Source: Endothia cerciana (Eukaryota; Ascomycota; Sordariomycetes; Diaporthales; Cryphonectriaceae). Taken from it: a DNA stretch of 64,000 nucleotides. Numbering within the stretch: position 1 is the stretch's first letter; the number at the start of each line of letters is the position of its first letter. A program made the translations under genes and the position numbers. Shown piece by piece: positions 11,436 to 23,759 of the stretch. A model generated the notes under the pieces. It had not been told where the DNA came from. It did no database searches and saw only the letters and a list, made by a program, of their open reading frames with translations. The stretch is from the NCBI GenBank assembly GCA_026119935.1, contig JALRMH010000036.1, positions 310,001 to 374,000 on the forward strand, read 5' to 3'.

Positions 11436-12993
11436 GGTGACAATGAAGTAAGGCTCCGAGTGCAACAAGATGCCCTTCGAGGCTCAACTCATCTCGGGGC
11501 TTGCCAAGGGTTGCACAACTGCTGAGAGGTACGTTTTTATATACCTACTACTGAGCCGTACCAAGTAAGATGGAGAAGTTCAGGGCGCTTGCTACCTCCC
11601 TGAGGCTCCACCCACAGGAGGGAACGAGAGATCACCCCTCTGCTCCAAGCCTCATCGACTTCATCGGCATCGACACCCCGTTTGATTGAACAGAGTGCGA
11701 GTACCCCTTCCCAAACAGGATCGCCCAGTATGTCGATGGCGCATGTTCGGTCAGCTATGCACTGTTCTATGATCCTTCACTGTGGAGCGAAGGAAGCATG
11801 GCGGGCGAAACTTCGACTTCCAGCGCAATGTGGCGTTGCGGTTGAGTCAAGGACACGCATGGTAATTCACATGAGGCGAGGGCGGACGAGGCCATCCAGC
11901 GAGCCGGACGAGTAGCTCAGCGAATGATTCTGGCGGGCAAACGGGAACGCCTCCGAACCCAGCATGGCAAGTCCACCTGCATAGGAATCCACAAGCCAGA
12001 AGCCACGATCCTCTAAGGTCTCCACCGCACTATGCCAACTGCTCGTCTATCTCTTCAGCTACGCCAGGAGAAGCAACATGCAATCGATCTCGCAGGTTGA
12101 GCCAAGGTCGATCTCGTCGTGGCATCGTGGCTGGGACGCCACGCGCGTCGAGTACGGGTTGCACAGCATATCCATGCGCGAGGGCCTCAATCGACGAAGA
12201 CCGAAACAGGAGTCTCGGGTGGTTGCGAGCATCTCTCAAAGCGTATTCCCTTGACCTGAGCGTCTCGGGCTGCCGTAATCGTGCTTATTCCACCCCGCTG
12301 CGCGCCGAAGGCCGTGGCTCGACGCCACCGGGTCTGGAAGCCGGGCTCCGAAGCCATGCGCGTACCTTCTGCCGCCTCCGTCAGCGTTCCCTCAAGTGTG
12401 TGACATTAACTCATACGCATGCAGGAGAAGAGAGCACATTTATTCTCTTGGACCCCTGTCTGCCATGTCTAGCTTTGCCAATAGGCACCCGAATGGCTGG
12501 GGAGAGGCGCTCGCTCACCTGCCGCATTATCAGCCGCTTTCCTCCCGATAGAAAAAGAAGTTTGGAGGGTCTGATGGGAAATCTGCCGGACGGCTGACCA
12601 CGAAAGCGATGGAGACAGGAAGCACCCGCTGTGAAGTTTGATACGAGAACTATCTCGCGAGGCGCTGGGAAACGATTGGAGATTGCCACTCAGGATATCA
12701 AGAACGATGGCGCAAGGCTGCGCACACTGGCATCATCATCGGTGACTTGCAGACAAAACCAGTCTTCCATATACTGGGTATCCATCATCACGAACACTGT
12801 TTCAAATATTCCTTGCGCCCCCTCCGGAGCACAATCTTGCCCAACCGTGTGTATCATGACAGGTCAATAGCGGACAGGGCGTGTCCCTCGTAATCCGTAT
12901 CAGGCCATATATCGTAACGAAGAGGTTGAAAAAGCTGCGCAGAACGACAGACAAATGGAACTTGGCCGCAAGATGTCATAACCGTCATGACGT
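11436..12993. other. intergenic region, terpene synthase to kinesin
   Basis: About 1.56 kb upstream of the terpene synthase and downstream of the kinesin. It includes the presumed terpene synthase promoter and a coding-like but broken stretch on the plus strand (11570-11990, listed separately). Nothing recognisable between about 12000 and 12990. Confidence 0.5.
11570..11990 (+). pseudogene. possible decayed coding remnant, family unknown
   Basis: Plus-strand peptides here look protein-like although no frame stays open. One starts MEKFRALATSLRLHPQEG and stops after IDFIGIDTPFD. The same frame resumes as CEYPFPNRIAQYVDGACSV then YALFYDPSLWSEG, and stops. Another continues EARADEAIQRAGRVAQRM. 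I could not assign a family; the end faintly resembles the C-terminal helix of family 90 glycosyltransferases. It may be a degraded gene, a spliced gene I failed to model, or chance. Low confidence. Confidence 0.2.
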
Positions 12994-15919
12994 TCAAAAC
13001 GGACCATCCTCCACATCTAGCCCTCCCTCCCACTTTCTTGTTGTTAGTTTCCTGACCCTCTTCACGGGTGTCCCTATGCCCTCAACTCGGCTCTTGCTGT
13101 TGCCCCGGCTTCTGCTTTCACTTCTGTTGCCCTTTCTGGGCTTTCCATCCTCGGCCATGCCGTGCAGAGTGAGGCTCTCTATCCTTCGGTGCAGGATTTC
13201 GCCTTGAATGTTCTCGTCGTTCATATTTTGGCTCGAGTATATCAACAGAGGGCTGCCGTTGGCACTAGTCGTGAAGTCATCTCTCTCCACCAGGGGCATC
13301 CGTTTGGTAGGACTCCGCCCAGCGAGCTCCCTCTTCAAGATCGCCACCTCGCAGCGTAGCCTTGTATTCTCCTCCTCGAGCGACTCGGCGAGGACGTTCT
13401 CCTTGTTGCCGCACCTGTCATTTTCGGCGTCACCCACAGTCTCGATTCCAGCAGGCTGGGCAGCTATACCCCTCTCAAACAATTCCATCTTCCTATCCCA
13501 ATGTTCCTCGCCTCTCTCGATTGCCATCTGCATGCCTGCCTTCCATCGGGCGAGCTCTACGGCAAGACGCTGCTCGAATTCTGCGACGCAGTCCTCACGT
13601 ACCGCCTGTTCGAGCGCCAGCATCTTGTCCTCGATTGAGAGCGAATGCGCCTCGGCAGCAACTCGTGCCTCTTGCTCGCGTGACAGAGACTTCCGGAGGT
13701 ACCTAGTCTCTTCGGATAGTCGAGCAATCTCGAGTGCAGCATGTTCCATTGTGACACGATCTTCCGAAGAAGTCGTGCTTGTAGGAGAAAAGCTTCGTGG
13801 AGCGGTTGGACTCTGCGTCGTGGTGCCAGGAAGCAGGGACGGTGGTTGATGGAGTTGATAAGTCGGGGATAGGATCGGACTCAAGCTGCCGCAGGAGCTT
13901 GGACCTGACGTATTGGGGATCGCAGTGTTGACCTGGAGTATGGTTTCAGAGATTGAGGGGATTCGAGGGACCGTGACCTCCCGTGCCAGTGCGCTGTAGC
14001 GGAGAATCTGAGATGTTGCATTGTAGTCGCCATGTGCGTCGGCTGTCACAATCATCACGGCTTTCTGTGGGTTACACCGGGTAGATTGAGACTGGCTGAA
14101 GGACGACGAGGATGGAAACGAGTTTGAGAACAGCAACTCGGTGAGCTTGCACTGTCGGAATGGCACAACACTCGGCTACATACACGAAATTGTCAGCCAC
14201 TTCTCATGACAAAGAGGTAGACTCGAGCCATACCTTGCTATTACTACCGGCATCACTCTGCATCTGCAGGCACTGGCCTAGGTACATCAGCGACTCGTTA
14301 ATCTTACCCGCCTCCGCAAGTGTGGCACCTGCAGTCTTTGCGTCTCGAGCTCTCTCGCTACCAGCGAGATCCACGATGGTGAGAGCGTTGCCCCTCCAGG
14401 GGTACTGATGCCGCTTGCTGATTGATCTCTTCCGCTTCATGACCTCGATGCAGAAGAACCCGTGGCTGCGCGAACTGACACTGTTGCTGCCAGTACCGGC
14501 AACGCGTCGTTCGTGCAGGCCAGCCTCAAGCACCATCATAGCCTGGTTGAGGTCTGAACACATGATCTTGCGAAGACCGGCCACCACCTTCCGGTCGAGT
14601 GACAATTCGGTCGGCTTGAACAACAATGGTCGTCGTCGAAATTCCTTGGTGGCAGCAGATCTGATCGGAGGCGTGAGAAGATCAAAGATTCGGTCGTTGT
14701 ATACCTCGTACATCGACATGAGTACGACGTACTCCGCCGCAGGATCGCAGGGCACGTTGATGGTGCTAATGTCTGGGACTTGAGGCAGCGTGGAAGGCCG
14801 GGCCAGGTGTCGGCGTGGCGTCGGCGGCACTATCTGGTCGCCCTTTGAAAAGGGTGTCTTAGTACATCTCTTTCTCTGTCGCGCGGAAGCAGTGACGCTC
14901 ATGTAATGCCTTGAAGGAGATCTGCCGGGGTTATTGGAATTGCCAGACTTCGCCAGCAGAGGCCGACAGCTGCTCGTCATGGGGTATGCGCTGCCATGGG
15001 AAAAGGAAGGCAGGTCACGACGCAGCTGCTCTGGCGTCCATGGAGAGGAGACTGTGTAGTCTTCCCTGCGAACGACCCGTACAGTCTTTGGGGTGGACAA
15101 ACAGGCGTCGGACCCCTCATGCACCAGTGAGATCTCGGTATATAGTGCATCCGAGCTAGGCATATCAAGAACAGAAGAAAAATCGTGTCCTCGTACAAAT
15201 TGTGGAGTCTGTGCCCCGGGGGGCGGATGAGCCTGCCCGGAAGGGTCCCCGTAGGTGGCCTCGATGAAGGTTGAGGCGTTGGATATACTTGCCTCTGATG
15301 CTTCAGAGGACTTGATGGAGGCTTCGAGTGTCATATCGGAGGCGCCATCGGCGATGTTCTTCCCGATGGATCGGAAGAGGAGGTCGAGGGTAAGCTGCGT
15401 CAGGCCGCGCTGTGATCGAGAGCCGAGTATTGTGTGTGACTGTGTTTTGAAGTATGTCAGTAGGCTTGAGATTCGCGACGCGTCGTGGGCTCGGAGATCT
15501 CGAGATAGCGAGAGACTATCTTGGTACGGTACCTTCCCAGACCCAGTTACACCTAGTGTTGCTAGTAGAGCGTCTGTGCCGTCTCCGCCATGTGGGTCGA
15601 GGACGCCCTCAACGAGGGGCACGATGTTGGTACAATGAAAGACGTCGAGCTGGGTGGCATCTTCCTCGAACACGTGGGTGAAGGCGAATTTCTCGATGGC
15701 GCGTCGGCGGTCGTTGGGAGGATTGAGGGTGATGTGGGTGGGTGCAGTCGAAGGAGCATCGGTTGTAGGGGGCTCGACGATGATGAAACGTTCGTCGGGG
15801 GAAACGCCAAAAGGAGGCGGCCGAAGACGAAGATAGACTTGAAAGAGGCTGTTTGCCTTGTGGGCAGCGCTCGAGCTCACAGACGAGTCGCCCATCACGG
15901 CGAAGCGTGGATGTTTCAA
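12994..15919 (-). CDS. kinesin motor protein, kinesin-6-like
   Basis: Microtubule motor. Three exons (15919-15533, 15439-14234, 14175-12994) give 924 aa; a start at 15895 (MGDSSVSSS) would give 916. The motor domain is N-terminal: QVYLRLRPPP near the start, P-loop GVTGSGK (123-129), switch I SNSVSSRSHGFF (about 440), switch II VDLAGSERA (about 484) and VVPFRQCKLTELL. Intron 1 falls inside the P-loop (GSGK|SHTILG). About 200 residues are inserted between the P-loop region and the YEVYNDRIFDLL strand. A long insertion in this half of the motor is a hallmark of kinesin-6 (MKLP/Klp9), hence the tentative class. A coiled coil follows at roughly residues 620-720, then a basic, serine-rich tail ending in a KRVRKLTTRKWEGG-like segment. 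Likely mitotic spindle role by family. The motor call is sure; the subclass is moderate. Confidence 0.88.
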
Positions 15920-18900
15920 CTCTGGACCAGCGATTGGAGAGGGGGGGGGGGGGGCCTTCTTCGAATGCCGAAGTCAGTTGCTCGAGCACCGAGGTCCGAC
16001 GCAGCGAGATTTCCTGAGGTTAGATGGAGAATTTGTTTTTTGAAGATGTGATGTGTTGCTTCTGTCCTCGTTGCAGAATTGCAATCCAGACTCAACCAGG
16101 TTCGACTTGTGGCGGGGCGCGGTACGTCCTGTTTTCAACGTCAGTCATTATTGATTCGCTGCCGAGCAACTGCGTTGATAAGAGAGAGCACTGATCAATG
16201 CGCGATAACAGCCTACTGCGGTCTTATGTAAGCAACTAGGCAGTCCCGCGCTGGATGGCGCACCATTCCAGTACTTAATTAGATCTTACCGATCATACAG
16301 TACGGGCTGTATCGTTCTATTTGCTTCTACCATCTCATCTCCCTTGGTACTTGATCTCCTCTCTTAAAACCTCAGCGGGTGTCATAGAAGATCCAATGTC
16401 CCTTTCCGCCCCATCCTGGCGGGCCCACACGGAGCCGCAGTTGATCTGGCATATCCCGCACCCCACCCGCTCCACTCGCCCCTCCCTGCGCCGCCCGCTG
16501 CGTATTGCGGAGCCCGGAGTGCGAGCCTTTATATATACATATATACAAAGAGCCTCATTGTGCCTTTGGAACAACCCCCTAGGTTATATGGTCCGACTTA
16601 TGACTTATATGTCTGCCAGGGCCGCTCAAGCCATCATCTCATTTTAGGGCTCTCGTTAGTGTGTCTTCCGCACGCGGTGGGCCTGAAAGGAGACGGAGCC
16701 CCAGACTCTTCACTGTCTACTCAAGGGTCTGAACATCTTGACGGCGCAACAGAGCATGTGACTCTCTGCCGTCATGTACGGGCATCCTGGCCAGATAATA
16801 CCACCGCCGGTCTCCCCCAGTGGAACAAAGACCGGGGCCCGGCCGACGCCCGCATTACCACAATCAATGCTCTATGCGAGAAGCGACTCGGCAAGCCACG
16901 AGGCTGAGACAGCGTTGAACAAATCGAGGTGCTGAGCCGCCTGATATGCGGACAGACTTGGTTGTAGATGAAGTCTACTGCACGGTCGGTAGCGGGATCC
17001 AACCCTTCCGATCCACACACCGTACTAGGCCGGGCGAGGGAGGGTGTAGCGCAGAGACTGCAACGAGCTTTGATTTGCAAAGCCTCATGTTTGCGGACTG
17101 ACGAGGTCTCCCGTGACAGGAGAAGAGATGGGTTTCGAAAGGCAGTTGGGCGATGGCATGGTTCACCCGCTAAGCCCATGGTTCATGCCCGACCTCTGGA
17201 AACAATACCTACCTATACCGTACAGGCTCTTATGTCGGCAGGGGGGACGACACAAAGCGGGAGCAGTGTTTCAAGCGAGCTCCAGTCTGATCCGCACGGT
17301 GGGTGGCGGGCACCCCGGGGGGGGGGTAGACGACAGGCCCGCAGCAAACGATCTCATAAGGGTCCCGGAACAGTTCCAGGAAACACAGGCACTGCTATCT
17401 ACATACCAGACAGGGCCCCTCTCTGAAACAGCTTGGTGCGCACTCTGCCGAATGTTCAGACGTTTCAAGAGCGTGATATAGGGGGTCCAGATAGTCCTCT
17501 CCATGGTTGCCTTGCTGATGACGGATGGGGCAGCCCCACATGGCTTGTGGGAGCATACCATGTACGTAGTACTATACAGTACGCGGCTGCTTGCTCCAAG
17601 ATGATGACCATAGGCACCCGGTGGTACCCAAGCACGCCCCCCAGGTAAAACAGCGCACTCAGTAGATACAGATCCCCGCCAAATCGAGGCGAATAGCTAA
17701 TATCGACCTCAAACTTCCAAGCTTCACATGACGAAAAATTTTAAAAGAATAATGCTCAAGTCATATTTAAGAGACAGAGAATTCCTTAAAATTCTCTGCT
17801 AAATTTTTCGACTCTTCGTTGTGAAGTTATGCGGTAAAGAATGTTCTGCGGTGCGCTCTTTTATCTGGGGGGGGGGGGGTGCCAAGCTACCATAGTAGCC
17901 GCCTCGCAGGTGCTCGTCTCACCTGACGAGGCGGAGCCACAGAGTAGACGGACCCTGCGATGGTCCAGATCAGGCCATTCGAGGAGATGATTCTCAGCCG
18001 CTAGGATGAGTGTTGATCCCATGGGACTTCATCCTCAATGGGGCCAGCAAGAGGTGCCACAAGACGCCTTGTCAGATGTCAGGATTAGAGGTTGCGAGAA
18101 AAAAAAATTAGCGCCAGGCCTCGACACGCCTAATGCTGGCTTGCTGGCTCGCTGGCTCGTGCCACAACGTGCTTCACGAACGTGTACACGCCCTAGCCAT
18201 TCAGCAGGGCATCGTGGCTTCAAGGCCCCCCCACGTCAGGTCCTCTCAGGAGCTATGTCTCTGATCGATAGACCGCTTGGTAAGTTGGTCATGCTGAACC
18301 GTTGACCAGGAGGGTTCAAGATGGAATAATTTCCCCGTATCCAAGATTCGTGGTGGGTCTCGGGTGACGAGGTTTCCCTAGTACTCCGGATCGTCGTCAC
18401 TCCAGGCCGATGGTCTCGAGAGAATATCCACCTGCATCGGGTGATGAGTCGCTTCCGTGCCGGTAGATGCAAGCACGCCGTGCTTCTCCGGTGTTCAGTC
18501 CTGCGATGCAGAAGAGAAGCCCCGGCGCTGGGTTGATGAGGTATCATAGCAGCTTCCTCAGACGTCCCTTGCTGCAAAATGGCGGTGACGACGGCCAAGC
18601 TTTACATCGATTGGGCGGATGGGATCCTGCACCATGCTGTCCCATGTGCTGGTACGGGGCACACGGCAGTGCGCATATATCCACGCAGGCATGCCAGGCG
18701 TGGCTGCATCGGGCATCCACTCTGCTCCGTAGTGTTCATGGTGGCATAGTAATAGCAGCATAGCTGATCATTCCATGTGCTGAAGAGTCATCGGGCGGCT
18801 GATGTGAGTCGTCGTTCGGGAGGCGAGCTGACGGATGGTATGGGCGCGTCTAATGCTGGTTGGGTGGTTCTTGGGTGAGCTAGTGAGGATGGGAATTTCC

Positions 18901-20078
18901 CAGTTACAGGCGAGACGGCAGCACGGCGGGAGGACTGCACCATGTCGCAGCTGGGGGGTTACAGTGCAGTGACGGTGGTGCTCTGAACCATGGTAGTCAT
19001 CACCATCACTGCAGCTCTGGTACCTTACCTCCTACTACGTACCATGTCTACCATGTACTATAGTGTGTGCAGTAGCACCATGGTAGGTACGGGGGCAGAA
19101 GTGGTCGCCCCCCTCTGTTCAAGCTCTGAAGAGTATCTCCCTAAGCCCCAGGTACGGCAGCGCGCACGGGCCCCAGATGGAGAGGTACCTAGGGGGCGGA
19201 GACGGTAGGGACATGCTAGCGAGGTCTGCCGCAGGATGGTCCCAGCGTCCAGGCAAGTTGACCACTCATCGCACCCGAATTGCACCCTAGTGGCCCACAG
19301 ATATGGAAAAAAGTTCTCCACGGGTCCATATGTCGTACCTGTCTGCTAACCGGCCCGCTGCGACTACAACCTGGTACAGTCTGGTGCTCGGTCGAAGGAA
19401 GGGAAGGAAAGAAAAAAGAAAAAGAAAAAGAAAAAAAGTTATATCGGGCTACCCCTCCCCTGTGCCTCTGACCTAGCCCTTTCCCTCCTCCTCCCTCTCT
19501 TGTCCCTCCCGACCGTCAAGATCAACTCAACCGCAAGACAACGAAGTCGCCCTACGAACCATCCAGACCTTCCAAACAGCACCACAACCAACTTCGTCGA
19601 GCCTACCTATCTGTCAAGATGTCTTCGGTTGTCGCTGAGCTGTAAACGCCCACTACGGGGCCCTGGTCGGGTGAAGCACTCAACCGTTGGGTCCCGTAGT
19701 CACGCAGCATCATCGAGTATACCGACTCTTCGACGAAGTTGAACAGACTATTTCCGCCTGTCCTGAGCTCGCCTCACCACCAAAGGCGCTACGACAGCAA
19801 GAAAGGCCTGTCTCTTGAAAGTCAACAGCACCGACACCGTTCACACTCTCCCCCAAGCCGGGCTTCGAAAAGCGGTTCAACACTCTTGCAAACCGTCCCT
19901 CCTTCGAGAATCCCTCTTTCGCCCTCAATCGATCTGCCCGGACATCGAAAATTCTGGGCGACTCTTCCAACTCGACTCGACACTCTTCGATTCTCCACGT
20001 TACACCATTTCTCATACACATACATACACCCCCCCCCCCTCTCTCCGATAGCAACCCTTCACACGACCAGAGTGCACG
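15920..20078. other. long gene-free divergent region
   Basis: About 4.2 kb between the kinesin (-) and the acidic protein (+), with no gene I can support. It contains a G14 tract (15941-15954) in the kinesin leader, an AT-rich fold-back element (17722-17826) followed by a G13 tract (17867-17879), a purine-rich run (19400-19438), and a CA/TC-rich leader with a C11 run (20029-20039) before the next start. Confidence 0.55.
17722..17826. repeat. AT-rich nested inverted-repeat (fold-back) element
   Basis: Three nested arm pairs are visible: CTTCACA 17722-17728 with TGTGAAG 17820-17826; CGAAAAATTT 17732-17741 with AAATTTTTCG 17801-17810; and CAGAGAATT 17775-17783 with AATTCTCTG 17790-17798 around a 6-nt loop. 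The element is strikingly AT-rich against its GC-rich surroundings. It could be a small MITE relic or a structured site; no flanking target duplication was identified. Confidence 0.7.
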
Positions 20079-22134
20079 ATGCCCAAGATCAAGATCAATC
20101 GGACACCCAAGGGTGGCAAGCCCATCAAGGGCGTCAACAAGCGCCCGCAAAAAGGCCCCAAAAACCCCGCCCCTCAGGCACGCCGCGACTCGTCCTCGTC
20201 CCTGTCCTCTCCGGCTGACCTTTCTGACGAGGACGGCTACTCCGCCGTAGACGATGTCAGTGATTCGGACGATGACGACGAGGAACATGTCTTTGCGGCC
20301 GAGGAGGAGCACATCATTTCCAATGAACGGCATCAAGGGCGAGATGCCTTTCCTAGCTCCCCTCGGCCGGGTTTCATGAGTATTTTCGAGGACCAAGATG
20401 ACGAGGCTGCTGATGCGGACAATGACGAGTCCGACGACGACGGGACCAGCGCCTCGCAGCAAGGTATGCAAAGCTTTTCCAGTGATGTTGATTTCGACGA
20501 TGCTGCGGATGAGAGCAGCGATGACAGCGAGAGCTGGAATGGCTTTTCTATGGAAGATGAGCCCGCTGCACCAGTGGGGGCCTCATCAGCAGCCCACCTG
20601 GAATCTCCAGTCCAGCGTCATGTTCGCTTTGCAGGTGTGCCCGATCCGGAGTCGGAATCTGACGAGACTGAAGAAGATCACGATGATTTCTTCCCCGACA
20701 TCTTCGTTTCGCAGCAATCTCTTGATCCCTGCTTCCGCCGCGAGATCGAGCAGGACGACGACGATGATGGCAACTCATCCGTCTCACTGAGCTTCTGGGA
20801 CCATACAGAAGCGGCTGAAGTTGAAGAATCATCGGATCGCGACCGCGACCTCAGCGAGCTCCCTGAATTCTCCCTCGACAACCGCGATCTAGGTAGCGGC
20901 GATCCCGTCGGGTTCAGAGATAGGCCGCAGGAGGTGGGCATGCCAGCCCCTGACTGGGATGGAGTACGGGAGCAAAGCCAGGTGCACGGCCGTCAGCCCG
21001 AGGCTGCTGGTAGTGTTGTCGCTGAGCCCGCTGCCCTGCAGGATGAGGAAGACTCTGATGGTTTTGAATGTGAGTCGATGGAGACTGGCGCTATAGCTAT
21101 ACACGTTGAGGAAGCTAACCTGAGGGCTGGTAGCTGACGGTGACACTACCGACGACGATAAACCCACACTTATCTCTCGCAGGAAGTTGACCCCTCTTCA
21201 AGGTGCTACGCCGGGAGAAGCGTCGGATGCAGAAGTTGGTGATGGGAACAGGGCGGGCGAGGCCAGGCCACGCACCGGCCGGCTTCCTATACGTACTAGC
21301 AAGAAGCCGATCTGCGTTCTCAACCCGCACACCCGGAAGATGATGATCTTCACGCCTCGGAAGAAGCGACATCTCGATCAGATTCCATCCGACTACTTCT
21401 CATTGTCAAGAATGGCAGCAGCTGGGTCATCCCCGATACACCCTGTCCTGAATTCCGGCCTGCCGCTCGACTTGATGGGCTTTTGGCAGCAGGCAGAAGA
21501 CCCCCTGGTCACTTTCGCGAATGGCCAGATGATAAAACCCACCGACCCATTCTGGTCTCTCCCCCTAGGCATTGGCGGCGCCCCTAGTGAGGATTCCTCC
21601 TATCTGGGCGATGGAGAGGAAGACGCTGAAGAGAAGAGCCTGGACATCGACGATTTCATCATCTTCGACGGCAATTCTGAGGCCGATGATCGGGAAGGCG
21701 ACAATGCAGACGGAGACAACACGGATGGTGTCGAGACACCGTCACGTCGTTCCTCTGCGGCTGCGAGTGCCGACGATAGGCTCTTCACTGGCTCCAGCGG
21801 CAATCTCCTCGACCATTTGACGAATACGCGCTCAGTCGGGGCCTTCCGCATCAATCAGATGCAACGGAAACTCATTCTGAACGGCGAGGCTACCGAGGAT
21901 TCAATCGACTTCTCGAACTCATACACGGTTGGCGCCCTGCGCGGTCTCAAGCATGGGTCCCTCAGTGGCGCGAATACACCTCTGACCCCAGAACGTCGTC
22001 ACAAGAAGATATCGGCCAAAAGTCCGCTAGAAGCCGCGGCCCGGAAGCGCAAGGCCTCTGGCACAAAGGTCGAGCCCTCGCTTGCCCACAAGAGACAGAG
22101 AAGCATCTCTGATGTCAAGAGTATGCAAATCTAA
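20079..22134 (+). CDS. acidic, probably nuclear protein of unknown function
   Basis: Two exons (20079-21069, 21134-22134) joined by a 64-nt intron with a GTGAGT donor, GCTAAC branch and GGTAG acceptor; 663 aa. The N-terminus is basic (MPKIKINRTPKGGKPIKG), followed by long Asp/Glu/Ser-rich low-complexity stretches to about residue 330. More structured-looking segments in exon 2 are KKPICVLNPHTRKMMIF, SIHPVLNSGLPLDLMGFWQ-like and a GAFRINQMQRKLILNG block. The C-terminus is rich in Lys/Arg with SP/TP sites and ends near AHKRQRSISD, like a nuclear localisation signal. I recognise no domain. It looks like a conserved filamentous-fungal protein rather than an accident, because the frame and splice are clean and exon 2 has conserved-looking hydrophobic blocks. 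Nuclear or chromatin role is inference only. Confidence 0.8.
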
Positions 22135-23759
22135 GAGGCCCCCTCTAGCTGATCCATCACCTCATTCGTCCAACCCAAATACGCTTACGGACGGCGTAAC
22201 ATGCGGCGGTCCTACTGTCAATAAGCTCGTCAGGACCACGCTGTTATCCCTGGCCTGGTTATCCAATTTTTCTTGCCTCACTAATACACCAATCCTACTT
22301 ACACGATGCCTGATACCTTGTCCATCTGTCTTTCAAAATGCCCATGATCAATTAGATTACCTGGCAACGTTCCTGAGGCGTGCACTCCTTAGTACAACGG
22401 CGCGGCTCAGAACCACTCCACCTCAGTACCTGTTGCTCTTCGTGACATCTTTCGGCCACGGTGTTCATGTGGATGTCGAATTTTGAATTTTCGCAATTCT
22501 CGGACCGGATTGTCTTCAAGTATTCAAGGAGGTTTACACAAAAGAAGTCGTGATGCATCAGATGCGTACTGGTCTTTACATGTCGCGTGATGAACCATAA
22601 AGGCTCTTTTGTTTGGTCTCATAGCTTTGGGAGTTTCAGATTAGGCAAAGCAAAAGGAATAAGTTTGCACGGGGCAGAAAAGCTCTCATTTGATAGTCTG
22701 ACTTGAATGACAGTGTCCTCGTTATGATGAGTGGCTCATCTGGGTTTTCCTCTGGGTAGTGAGGCTGGCCGGGGTTGCGGCGCGAAGTAGCGTTATGGTC
22801 TGGAGTCTCTCGTTCCTCGTTGCCGCATCCACCACGGTTGTGCAGATAATCTGAGCCTTTGCTGAGCCTCTAGACACCATTGCTGTGCGCAACTCGAATG
22901 ATGACTCCCGGCGCCGCCCGGAAGTGGTCTTCCTACCGAACACATGTCAATGTTCGAGGAAAGGGACTCCCCTGGCAGAAGTGAAGGCTCGTTTACGCTT
23001 TCCTAGCGTGCGTACCATCGCCCTTATTTACAGACTCTGCATTATCTGAGGAAATGGAGCTGTTGCTACGCTACGAACGCTGCACAGCGCTCTTTTCCCA
23101 TTGCCACTACGCTGACATCGACAAGTTTCCGAACGGTGCGGCAGACATGGCTGAATAAAGGACAGAACAACGCACTCACGGCGGAGGGGACTAGGAGGCG
23201 CAGGGCGATTGGCCAGCAGCCAATGTGCACCTTATCATGAGTATTTTCTCGAGCGCCTATGCGGGGATCTCCAGATCATTGCGGGTACTGTGGCCTTCTG
23301 AACTGATTCCTCAAATATTGAAAGCCGGCTTCCAAGCCGTAGAGGGCCGTGTCAGTGAAGCGGACGGTCTGATGTTGTCAAGACTCCGACAACGTCACCC
23401 CGCCCTGGTACAACGGCTCTCGTAGCACAACACATGCGATACTCTGCGCTCAGAGTTGGTTGAGTCGTTCGGGAACGCATCGGGGGAGATGGCCCAGGCA
23501 GCAGCACATCGCAACGATCACCAAGGGCGCAAGGTCAACTGCCGTTGTGGTTCCAGGGCGCACAGGAGGGTCGTAAAAACACTAGCATTCCTCACATGGC
23601 TGGGAAGCAGGTCATTCCCTCCTAATAGCCGTCTGAGCCTGTGTCAGATTATTGCGTGCCATTGCCAGCCCGGCCTTTCTCCCATGGGCTTGTTGCCAGA
23701 CCATTCCACTACTGTACAAAGATCGCTGCCAAGAGCCGCGTGTCGTTCGGGCATTCTTG
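22135..23759. other. convergent intergenic region
   Basis: About 1.6 kb between the acidic protein and the GH128 gene, both ending here. AT-richer around 22240-22700. No gene, RNA or repeat seen. Confidence 0.5.

Noticed and set aside
9847..15919. Secondary-metabolite cluster formed by terpene synthase and neighbours
   Set aside because: Kinesin and TOP2 are housekeeping genes; no tailoring enzyme was found nearby.
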